In this document: positions 1 through 4,706 of the stretch, in pieces
Position numbering within the stretch: the stretch's first letter is position 1
Layout: every line of letters begins with the position of its first letter
Position numbers and translations under genes: made by a program
The notes under the pieces: model-generated
Database searches by the model: none
The model's input: only the letters and a program-made list of their open reading frames with translations
What the model was told of the DNA's origin: nothing
Assembly: GCA_021767625.1 (NCBI GenBank)
Contig: JAASTB010000174.1
Span: forward strand, 1 to 5,264
DNA length: 5,264 nucleotides
Reading direction: 5' to 3'
From: Wenzhouxiangella sp.
Lineage (GTDB): Bacteria; Pseudomonadota; Gammaproteobacteria; Xanthomonadales; Wenzhouxiangellaceae

Positions 1-138
1 GATGACATAGGGCGTGAGCGCCAGCTCGGCCCGGATGGGCGGCACGAACAGGCCGAAAGCGAAACGCGCCAGGCCGTAGCTGATGGCCACCAGGGCGGCC
101 CCGAACAGCGCGAATCCCGTGCTGGAGAGCGACTTCAT
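1..138 (-). CDS. MFS transporter, YbfB/YjiJ type (5' end only, runs off left edge)
   Basis: Only the first 46 codons are present, read from the ATG at 138 down to base 1. The protein starts with a lysine-bearing N-terminus and a first membrane segment (about residues 8-30) that carries SYGLARFAFGLFVPPIRAEL. From memory, this glycine- and aromatic-rich string (Y-G-x-x-R-[FY]-x-[FY]-G-x-x-[LV]-P-x-[IM]) is characteristic of the first helix and following loop of YbfB/YjiJ-family major facilitator permeases of the inner membrane. The substrate of this family is mostly unknown and cannot be read here. The start lies 7 bp after the stop of the upstream SDR gene on the same strand, so the two are probably one transcript. 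I see no strong Shine-Dalgarno before 138, so translation may depend on coupling with the SDR gene. The remaining 11 or so helices lie outside the window. Confidence 0.72.
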   Translation of the reverse strand, partial: MKSLSSTGFALFGAALVAISYGLARFAFGLFVPPIRAELALTPYVI

Positions 139-145
139 GCCGGCG

Positions 146-976
146 CTACGACCCGGGCGCCAGGTCGCCCCACCAGTAGGCGGCCGTCACCCCGCCGTCG
201 GCCAGGAAATCGCTGCCGGAAATGAACTGGGCGTCCGGCCCCATCAGGAAGGCTCCCAACGCCCCGATCTCGTCCGGCGTGCCGGCGCGGCCGGCGGCAC
301 AGGCGTCGATCATGCGCTGGTACTGGTGGCTGTGCGGGCCGCTCAATTCACGTCGGGAAAGCGGCGTGACCACGATGCCCGGACTGACCGCATTGACGCG
401 GGCGCCCCGGCGCGCCCAGCGAACGGATTCGGCCTGGACGCGAAGCGAGCTGCCCCGCTTGGCAATCTGGTAGGCCAGCAGCGAGTCCGTCACGCGCTCG
501 GGGCGCAGCATGGGCAGGCCTAGCAGCTCGTCGGCAGGCGTTGAAGCCAGCGCTTCGGTCTCGTCCGGCGCCAGGGGCGCGAGGCGATGCCCCGCCTGGG
601 AGGAAACCACCAGGCCCGAACCGCCGGCGGCGATCACGCTGCCAAAAGCATCGAGGACCACCGCGGTCCCGTACAGATCCACCTTGAAGATGATTTCCGG
701 GGGAGCGTTCGACGGCGACACGCCGGCGGAATGAATCACGCCGGTCACCTCGCCCAGGCCCGTTGCCTGCTGCGCCAGGGACTCCACCGAGGACCGCGAG
801 CTCACGTCCACCGTGGCGGGCTCCACTTCGAAACCGGCATCGCCCAGTACCGTCGCAACGGCTTCGGCATTGTCCTGCTGCAGGTCGGCCAGCAGGATCC
901 GCTTGCCGGCGCCCACCCGACGGGCGATGGCCTGGCCTATGGATCCCGATCCGATAACGACGACGACTTCCGGCAT
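146..976 (-). CDS. SDR family NAD(P)-dependent oxidoreductase, 276 aa
   Basis: This is a cytoplasmic short-chain dehydrogenase/reductase that would oxidise or reduce a hydroxyl/carbonyl group with NAD(P). The Rossmann start PEVVVVIGSGSIGQ (residues 2-15) gives the glycine motif. An acid (D31) at the end of the second strand suggests NAD(H) preference. HSAG (82-85) replaces the usual NNAG, serines 125-126 are the catalytic-Ser candidates, and Y169-x-x-x-K173 is the catalytic pair. RVNAVSPG (193-200) and the C-terminal GSDFLADGG (254-262) are typical SDR elements. The Ser-to-Tyr distance is 43-44 residues instead of the usual ~13, meaning a ~30-residue insertion (about 133-163, ending in LLGLPMLRPERVTD). 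I believe this marks one uncharacterised SDR subfamily rather than damage. The start at 976 is chosen because GAGGGAG lies 5 nt upstream and the Rossmann strand begins at once. A start at 1039 would precede the predicted +1 and add a non-homologous leader. The substrate is unknown. Confidence 0.9.
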   Translation of the reverse strand: MPEVVVVIGSGSIGQAIARRVGAGKRILLADLQQDNAEAVATVLGDAGFEVEPATVDVSSRSSVESLAQQATGLGEVTGVIHSAGVSPSNAPPEIIFKVDLYGTAVVLDAFGSVIAAGGSGLVVSSQAGHRLAPLAPDETEALASTPADELLGLPMLRPERVTDSLLAYQIAKRGSSLRVQAESVRWARRGARVNAVSPGIVVTPLSRRELSGPHSHQYQRMIDACAAGRAGTPDEIGALGAFLMGPDAQFISGSDFLADGGVTAAYWWGDLAPGS

Positions 977-981
977 GATCA

Positions 982-988
982 CTCCCTC
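982..988 (-). promoter_or_regulatory. Shine-Dalgarno of the SDR gene (decides its start)
   Basis: Reading the minus strand, GAGGGAG lies 5 nt before the ATG at 976. No comparable site precedes the in-frame upstream ATG at 1039, so this site fixes the shorter 276-residue protein. Confidence 0.7.
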
Positions 989-1010
989 GCTGGCGGGCAG
1001 GCACGGAACC

Positions 1011-1039
1011 AATCTAACAGCTTGTGTGTGGTCGGCCAA
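1011..1039 (-). promoter_or_regulatory. Candidate sigma-70 promoter for the SDR-MFS unit
   Basis: On the minus strand TTGGCC (1039-1034) is followed after 17 nt by TAGATT (1016-1011). Each box matches four of six consensus bases. The predicted +1 is near 1004, leaving a leader of about 28 nt that contains the Shine-Dalgarno. Each box alone is only moderate. The support comes from the exact mirror-image pair at 1056-1084 serving the divergent gene. Confidence 0.5.
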
Positions 1040-1055
1040 AGAGCCGGCGCTGGAC

Positions 1056-1084
1056 TTGCCGCGTCATCGCGGCCGGTTTAGATT
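1056..1084 (+). promoter_or_regulatory. Candidate sigma-70 promoter for the beta-helix protein gene
   Basis: TTGCCG (1056-1061), a 17-nt spacer and TAGATT (1079-1084) form a promoter of moderate match, four of six bases in each box. The predicted +1 near 1091 gives a leader of about 35 nt ending in the ribosome site at 1111-1116. It mirrors the promoter at 1011-1039 with identical spacing and identical -10. Confidence 0.5.
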
Positions 1085-1110
1085 GGTTTCGCCGACAAGG
1101 GGTTACGACG

Positions 1111-1116
1111 AGAGGG
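1111..1116 (+). promoter_or_regulatory. Shine-Dalgarno of the beta-helix gene (decides its start)
   Basis: AGAGGG lies 9 nt before the ATG at 1126. The ATG at 1024 in the same frame has no such site, lies before the predicted promoter and would bury the signal peptide behind 34 residues. Confidence 0.6.
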
Positions 1117-1125
1117 CATCGAACC

Positions 1126-2550
1126 ATGCCGCCGACGAGAATCCTGATCGCCGCGCTGGGCCTGATCGGCCCGCTCGCTCAGGCCGCCGATTACCCGGTC
1201 GGCCCCGGGCAGACCTACAGCTCGATTTCCGACGTGCCCTGGGAAAGCCTGGGCGCCGGCGATCGCGTGCTGATCCACCACCGCCCGGCCCCCTACGCGG
1301 AAAAAATCCTCATCGGCGTCAGCGGCAGCCCGGGCGATCCGATCATCGTGCGCGGCCTGCCGGGCCCGAACGGCGAAAGACCGGTGATCGACGGCCGCAA
1401 CGCTACCACGCGCCAGGCGCTCGACTACTGGGGCGAAGAGCGCGGTGTGATCAAGGTGGGCGGCTCCAGCGTGCCGCCGGACACCACGCCGAGTCATATC
1501 GTGATCGAGGGCCTGGAAATCCGCTCCGCCCATCCGGACCATTCCTTCACCGACGATGCGGGCATGTCGGACACCTACACGGACAATGCCGCTTCCATTT
1601 ACGTGGAGAAGGCCAACGACCTGACCATCCGCGACTGCGAAATCCACGATTCCGGCAACGGCATCTTCGTGGGCGCCTTCAACGGGCAGACCCGGGACAT
1701 CCTGATCAGCGGGAACCACATTCACGGCAACGGCATCGACGGCAGCATCTTCGAGCACAACACTTATACCGAAGCCATCGGCATCACCTACGAGTTCAAC
1801 CGCTTCGGCCCGCTTCGACCGGGCGCCGGAGGCAACAACCTGAAGGACCGCTCGGCGGGCCTGGTCGTGCGATACAACTGGATCGACAGCGGCAACCGCC
1901 AACTCGACCTGGTCGACGGCGGCAATGCCGTCACCGGCGATCCCGACTACGACCGCACGTTCGTCTACGGCAATGTGCTCATCGAGCGCGAAGGAGAAGG
2001 CAACAGCCAGGTGCTGCACTACGGTGGCGACAGCGGCAACACCGCCAACTACCGCAAGGGGCGGCTGCACTTCTACCACAACACGGTCGTCTCGACCCGC
2101 ACGGGCAACACCACATTGATGCGCCTGTCGACAAACGACGAGAGCGCCGAGCTGCGCAACAACGCCGTGTTCGTCACGGCCGCCGGCTCCCACCTGGCGC
2201 TGCTCGACGATGCCGGCGTAGCCGAGCTGTCGGGCAACTGGCTCAAGCAGGGATGGCAGGACTCGCACGGCGCCCTTTCGGGCAGCGTCAGCCTCGGCAC
2301 CGGCAACATCGACGGCACGGATCCCGGCTTCGTCGATTTCAACGCGGAGGACTACCACCCGGCGAACGGATCACCGCTGCTGGACGGCGCCGTGGGCCTG
2401 CACGCCGAAGCCGCCGGCCATCCGGTCGACCGCCAGTACCGGCGACATCTTCAGTCCATCCCCCGCGATACGAGCGCCCCGATGGACATCGGCGCCCTGG
2501 CGCCGGTCTTCGAGTCTGTCTTCCGGGATCGATTCGAAGCGCTGCCCTGA
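1126..2550 (+). CDS. Secreted right-handed parallel beta-helix repeat protein, 474 aa
   Basis: The product is probably an exported carbohydrate-active or carbohydrate-binding protein. Residues 1-20 (one Arg, then ILIAALGLIGPLAQA) form a Sec signal peptide with cleavage expected after AQA-20. No lipobox is present. Residues 22-90 (YPVGPGQTYSSISDVPW..GDRVLIHH..., IIVRG..., VIDG) are the usual N-terminal cap of pectate-lyase-like beta-helix proteins. Helix rungs follow: SHIVIEGLEIRSA (123-135), NDLTIRDCEIHDSGNGIFVG (164-183), DILISGNHIHGNGID (191-205), GLVVRYNWIDSG (245-256), FVYGNVLIE (279-287), LHFYHNTVVS (314-323) and AELRNNAVFV (341-350). The loop GGNNLKDRS (235-243) and nearby acidic and Tyr/His residues are plausible active-site positions, but no catalytic triad can be assigned. 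The protein ends PMDIGALAPVFESVFRDRFEALP, a DIGA closing strand plus a short tail. It is divergent from, and perhaps co-regulated with, the SDR-MFS unit. It could be a lyase or hydrolase of an uronic-acid or other polysaccharide, or a non-catalytic surface protein. Confidence 0.85.
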   Translation: MPPTRILIAALGLIGPLAQAADYPVGPGQTYSSISDVPWESLGAGDRVLIHHRPAPYAEKILIGVSGSPGDPIIVRGLPGPNGERPVIDGRNATTRQALDYWGEERGVIKVGGSSVPPDTTPSHIVIEGLEIRSAHPDHSFTDDAGMSDTYTDNAASIYVEKANDLTIRDCEIHDSGNGIFVGAFNGQTRDILISGNHIHGNGIDGSIFEHNTYTEAIGITYEFNRFGPLRPGAGGNNLKDRSAGLVVRYNWIDSGNRQLDLVDGGNAVTGDPDYDRTFVYGNVLIEREGEGNSQVLHYGGDSGNTANYRKGRLHFYHNTVVSTRTGNTTLMRLSTNDESAELRNNAVFVTAAGSHLALLDDAGVAELSGNWLKQGWQDSHGALSGSVSLGTGNIDGTDPGFVDFNAEDYHPANGSPLLDGAVGLHAEAAGHPVDRQYRRHLQSIPRDTSAPMDIGALAPVFESVFRDRFEALP

Positions 2551-2560
2551 CCGCCCGAAC
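2551..2560. other. Convergent 10-bp gap without visible terminator
   Basis: The stop of the beta-helix gene (2548-2550, plus) and the stop of the DUF5808 membrane-protein gene (2563-2561, minus) face each other across 10 bp. I see no GC stem followed by a T run in the gap or just inside either gene on either strand. Termination is probably Rho-dependent, or the two transcripts overlap at their 3' ends. Confidence 0.55.
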
Positions 2561-3613
2561 TCACCCGGCGCCGAGCGACCAGATCACCAGCGCCGCCGTT
2601 GCTGCCAGGATCGCGGTCAGCAGCAACCAGGCCGCGGGCCGCGCGAAGTTGAGCGTGAAGCCGACGCCGAATCGCTTTTCCACCCACACGGCGGGATCGT
2701 CCGGGTTGAAGTAGATCAGCCCGAGCTTCCAGGCCGAGTCGGGTGAGCGGTCGCCCTGGGCCGGCTCGCCGGGCCGGGCGAAACGACCGGTGGCCAGCAT
2801 CCACACCGGCAACAGCAGCACGGCGACGAGGCTGCCGATGTTGACGGCCAGGCCGACCGGGCCGGTAATCCAGCGCTCACCGTAGAGCACGGCCAGGGAA
2901 TCGTAGGCGCCCATGACGGCCATCGCCCAGATCACGCCCAGGATGAAGGCATTGATCGAGCGAACCCGCTGCCGGTGGCCGGGCAGGCGCCGGATCAGCA
3001 GGCCCAGCGGCATCATGGCATGGCAGACCGCCAGCGTGAGCGCCATGGTCAAGGGCAAGCCGAAGACCGCGAAGGCCGCCCGGGCCATGGTCGTGCCCTC
3101 GGGCAAGCGGGTCGGCACAAAGGCCGGATCAGGGATGCTCTCCCACTGCAGGGCCAGCCAGCCCATGGCTGCCAGCAAGAGCAGATAGGGGCCGGCATGC
3201 AGCCACCAGCGCCCGGGAACGATGTCGACCAGGCGGTCGCGTTCAAGCGAGACCGTGCGCGTGGCCGAGGGCTCTCGCGCGTACTGAAGGGCCATGCCGC
3301 GGCAGTGGACGAATGCCGCCAGGCCGCCGACGACGGGCAGCAGCGGCCCGATGCCGTAGGCAATGCCGTAGGCGAGATCGCGCGACAACCACCAACTCAC
3401 CGGCAGGATCAGTATGGGCCCGGCCAGCGTCGCGATGGCGGTGATGCCGAGATAGCGGCGATGGATGTCCCGGGCGGCCGGGGAGCCGGCAAATCCTTCC
3501 GGCACGGTAACCGCGAAAAAGGTGCTGCCGCGACTCAGCGCCGGCGTGAACAGCATCAGCACGCCGATGGCCAGCGTCATTGCGATGGCGAACAGGACGT
3601 CGAAAAGCGTCAT
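2561..3613 (-). CDS. Polytopic membrane protein with C-terminal DUF5808-like segment, 350 aa
   Basis: About eight membrane helices are visible, near residues 3-23, 56-76, 83-103, 138-156, 177-198, 220-243, 251-274 and 326-346, so it is an inner-membrane protein. The first loop contains STFFAVTVPEGFAGSPAARDIHRRY (30-54), a stretch I associate with this permease-like family (FF-x-V-x-VPE then a charged helix). The segment WKLGLIYFNPDDPAVWVEKRFGVGFTLNF (295-323) before the last helix strongly resembles DUF5808 (WK-G-x-[FI]-Y-x-NPDDP..V.KR.G.G.T.NF). No transport or enzymatic role is established for the family as far as I know. The ATG at 3613 overlaps the TGA of the GntR gene by 4 bp (ATGA), and GGAGG at 3626-3622 sits 8 nt upstream. 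It is thus translationally coupled to, and co-transcribed with, the repressor and probably its main regulated partner. Confidence 0.82.
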   Translation of the reverse strand: MTLFDVLFAIAMTLAIGVLMLFTPALSRGSTFFAVTVPEGFAGSPAARDIHRRYLGITAIATLAGPILILPVSWWLSRDLAYGIAYGIGPLLPVVGGLAAFVHCRGMALQYAREPSATRTVSLERDRLVDIVPGRWWLHAGPYLLLLAAMGWLALQWESIPDPAFVPTRLPEGTTMARAAFAVFGLPLTMALTLAVCHAMMPLGLLIRRLPGHRQRVRSINAFILGVIWAMAVMGAYDSLAVLYGERWITGPVGLAVNIGSLVAVLLLPVWMLATGRFARPGEPAQGDRSPDSAWKLGLIYFNPDDPAVWVEKRFGVGFTLNFARPAAWLLLTAILAATAALVIWSLGAG

Positions 3614-4026
3614 GACGAATTCCTCCGGTCGTCGATCATTGCCTCGATTGCCGCATCCAGCGCGCGACGTTCCACGCCCAGCGCCTCGTAGCGGGCGCGC
3701 AGGTCGCGCAATTCTTTGCTGAACTGCCGCGCAAGCAACTGCGCGTTACGCGCGTCCAGCTCCGGCGCCGGCCGTTCCAGGACCACGGTTCCGGCACGCC
3801 GTTTCAGCGCCAGCCAGCCCTCGGCCTCGAGCGTGCGGTAGGCCTGGGCGACGGTGTTGAAGTGCACGCCCAGATCCCGCGCCAGCGCCCGCGAAGACGG
3901 CAGGGCGTCTCCCGGCGACAACTCGCCGCCGACGAGCAGCCGACGGAGGCCGTTGACGATCTGCTGGACGATGGGCACATCGGAATCGACGTCGACGGCC
4001 AGTGCGGGCGGTTGTACATTGCTCAT
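3610..4026 (-). CDS. GntR family transcriptional regulator, YtrA-type, 138 aa
   Basis: This is a short DNA-binding repressor. Residues 16-84 form the winged helix: DVPIVQQIVNGLRRLLVGGELSPGDALPSSRALARDLGVHFNTVAQAYRTLEAEGWLALKRRAGTVV. The recognition helix lies around VHFNTVAQAYRTL and the wing is RRAGTVV. The remaining ~50 residues (about 90-134) make a charged helical dimerisation tail instead of a large effector domain, which is the pattern of the YtrA subfamily. Such regulators usually control their own operon with membrane or ABC-transporter genes. Here the partner is the overlapping DUF5808 membrane gene. The start at 4026 is chosen because the promoter's predicted +1 falls exactly there. 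The in-frame ATG at 4086 would lie upstream of the -35. No Shine-Dalgarno precedes the ATG at 4026, consistent with leaderless translation. The signal it responds to is unknown. Confidence 0.9.
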   Translation of the reverse strand: MSNVQPPALAVDVDSDVPIVQQIVNGLRRLLVGGELSPGDALPSSRALARDLGVHFNTVAQAYRTLEAEGWLALKRRAGTVVLERPAPELDARNAQLLARQFSKELRDLRARYEALGVERRALDAAIEAMIDDRRNSS

Positions 4027-4032
4027 GTACAA
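4012..4032. promoter_or_regulatory. Operator candidate: perfect inverted repeat over the GntR +1 and start codon
   Basis: TTGTACAT (4012-4019), five bases, then ATGTACAA (4025-4032) is a perfect 8-bp-arm palindrome of 21 bp. It begins immediately downstream of the -10 box (4038-4033) and covers the predicted +1 and the ATG, so a bound dimer would block RNA polymerase. TGTAC...GTACA half-sites are, from memory, the style reported for YtrA-type GntR regulators. Autorepression by the adjacent GntR protein is inferred. Confidence 0.75.
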
Positions 4033-4062
4033 ATTATGGCGCCGGGAACCGGTCCGTGTCAA
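4033..4062 (-). promoter_or_regulatory. Sigma-70 promoter of the GntR-DUF5808 operon (leaderless)
   Basis: On the minus strand a perfect TTGACA (4062-4057), an 18-nt spacer and CATAAT (4038-4033, five of six) form the strongest promoter in the window. Counting the last base of the -10 as -7 places +1 at 4026, the A of the GntR ATG. The mRNA would have essentially no 5' leader. Confidence 0.75.
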
Positions 4063-4082
4063 TGTATAGATAGGCCATACAA
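4062..4082. promoter_or_regulatory. Second, degenerate operator candidate upstream of the GntR -35
   Basis: This 21-bp stretch keeps TGTA (4063-4066), 11 bases, then TACA (4078-4081), the same geometry as the perfect palindrome at 4012-4032 (TGTA 4013-4016, TACA 4028-4031). Its centre (4072) is 50 bp, about five helical turns, from the first centre (4022). The two sites flank the promoter, with the second touching the outer base of the -35. The intergenic location means it could also affect the divergent sigma gene. Confidence 0.45.
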
Positions 4083-4166
4083 ACAAGCGCCGATCTTTTT
4101 GCGCACAATCCGAACAATCGTCCGGGCCGTTCCAACCTTTTGGACCGCGGACGCATCCTTTCCCAC

Positions 4167-4706
4167 ATGCAGACCGCAGCCATGGCCATCGACAGCGAAG
4201 CCGACGACGACGCGCCCCTGGTGGATGCCGCGCAGTCCGGCGATACGGAAGCGTTCGCGACCCTCTATCGCCGCCATGCCGGCGCGCTCATGCCGATGCT
4301 CTGGCGGCTGTCGGGCGGCGACCGGCCGCTGGCCGAGGACTGGCTCCAGGACGCTTTCGTGCAAGCCTGGCGCCGCCTCGACCAGCTGCGTGATCGGCAG
4401 GCCTTCGCCGGCTGGCTGAGGCGGCTGGCCGCCAATGTGGCACTGGCCGACCGACGACGCGGCCGTCTTGCGACGGTCGATGCCGAGGTCGAACCCGGCG
4501 CGCCCGAACCGCCCTGGCCGGCGGCCGACCTGGACCTGGAACGCGCCATCGCCGCCCTGCCCGATCGGGCCCGCCAGGTGCTGGTGCTGTTTCACCTCTC
4601 CAACCTCGGGCATGCCGAAATCGCCGAACTGCTGGGCGTGGACATCGGCACCTCGAAGGCGCAACTACACCGCGCCCGAAAGCTCATCAAGGAGGCACTG
4701 CAATGA
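4167..4706 (+). CDS. ECF-type RNA polymerase sigma factor (sigma-70 family), 179 aa
   Basis: This is a two-domain extracytoplasmic-function sigma factor that would redirect RNA polymerase to a small regulon. Sigma region 2 spans about residues 17-97: PLVDAAQSGDTEAFATLYRRHAGALMPMLWRL, then AEDWLQDAFVQAWRRLDQL and FAGWLRRLAANVALADRRR. A Pro/Ala-rich acidic linker (about 103-122) leads to region 4 (123-178): LERAIAALPDRARQVLVLFHLSNLGHAEIAELLGVDIGTSKAQLHRARKLIKEAL, with the helix-turn-helix at 149-170. Length is normal for the family. The start is uncertain: ATG at 4167 is preferred, ATG at 4182 and TTG at 4140 are alternatives, and none has a clear Shine-Dalgarno. Its stop overlaps the next gene's start (ATGA), the usual sigma/anti-sigma arrangement. 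It is divergent from the GntR operon across a 140-bp gap, in which I find no convincing promoter for it. Confidence 0.92.
   Translation: MQTAAMAIDSEADDDAPLVDAAQSGDTEAFATLYRRHAGALMPMLWRLSGGDRPLAEDWLQDAFVQAWRRLDQLRDRQAFAGWLRRLAANVALADRRRGRLATVDAEVEPGAPEPPWPAADLDLERAIAALPDRARQVLVLFHLSNLGHAEIAELLGVDIGTSKAQLHRARKLIKEALQ
4689..4695 (+). promoter_or_regulatory. Strong Shine-Dalgarno for the anti-sigma-like gene
   Basis: AAGGAGG, inside the last codons of the sigma gene, lies 7 nt before the overlapping ATG at 4703. It is far stronger than anything before the sigma gene, so the anti-sigma-like protein may be made at least as well as the sigma factor. Confidence 0.7.

Larger units (their letters stand above)
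1007..1088. repeat. Long-spaced inverted repeat in the divergent promoter region (arms 1007-1017 and 1078-1088)
   Basis: AACCAATCTAA at 1007-1017 is the perfect reverse complement of TTAGATTGGTT at 1078-1088. Read toward each gene and extended three bases, the two copies agree at 13 of 14 positions (TTAGATTGGTT-Y-CG). The arms are separated by 60 bp, so a stem in RNA is less likely than a repeated DNA element. Each copy covers the -10 box and early spacer-to-+1 region of one of two divergent promoter candidates, and the symmetry axis (about 1047.5) is the same for the arms and for the two -35 boxes. It may be a shared regulator site or simply a conserved promoter core. Confidence 0.6.

Noticed and set aside
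1022..1031. TG-dinucleotide run in the divergent promoter gap
   Set aside because: Only four repeats; it falls in the promoter spacer and is too short to call a variable repeat.
83..1081. Plus-strand open frames opposite the SDR gene
   Set aside because: They have no motifs, are mirror frames of the SDR coding sequence, and conflict with its complete set of SDR residues.
1078..2358. A 426-codon open frame on the minus strand across the beta-helix gene
   Set aside because: It is antisense to a well-supported secreted protein, has no recognisable domain or ribosome site, and reads as Val/Ala/Asp/Arg-rich sequence typical of reverse frames in GC-rich genes.
813..2714. A 633-codon plus-strand open frame spanning the SDR start, the promoter region and the beta-helix gene
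   Set aside because: The translation is Arg/Gln/Pro-rich low-complexity sequence, crosses a clear divergent promoter region and lies out of frame with the beta-helix protein. Stop codons are simply rare at this GC content.
2975..3691. A 238-codon plus-strand open frame opposite the DUF5808 gene
   Set aside because: It is Arg/Gln/Gly-rich with no domain, while the opposite strand encodes a regular eight-helix membrane protein with a ribosome site and an ATGA overlap.
4045..4072. Possible ECF-type promoter GGAACC-N16-TAGATA pointing to the sigma gene
   Set aside because: The -35 resembles an ECF GGAAC box, but the -10 does not match the usual ECF TC-containing form, the leader would be about 88 nt, and it overlaps the much stronger minus-strand promoter. 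It is too weak to call without a regulon motif.
4086..4104. GCGC-loop-GCGC with a T run (GCGCCGATCTTTTTGCGC) as a terminator
   Set aside because: The stem is only four self-complementary bases, the T run is inside the loop and not after a stem, and it lies in a divergent promoter gap where no transcript needs to end.
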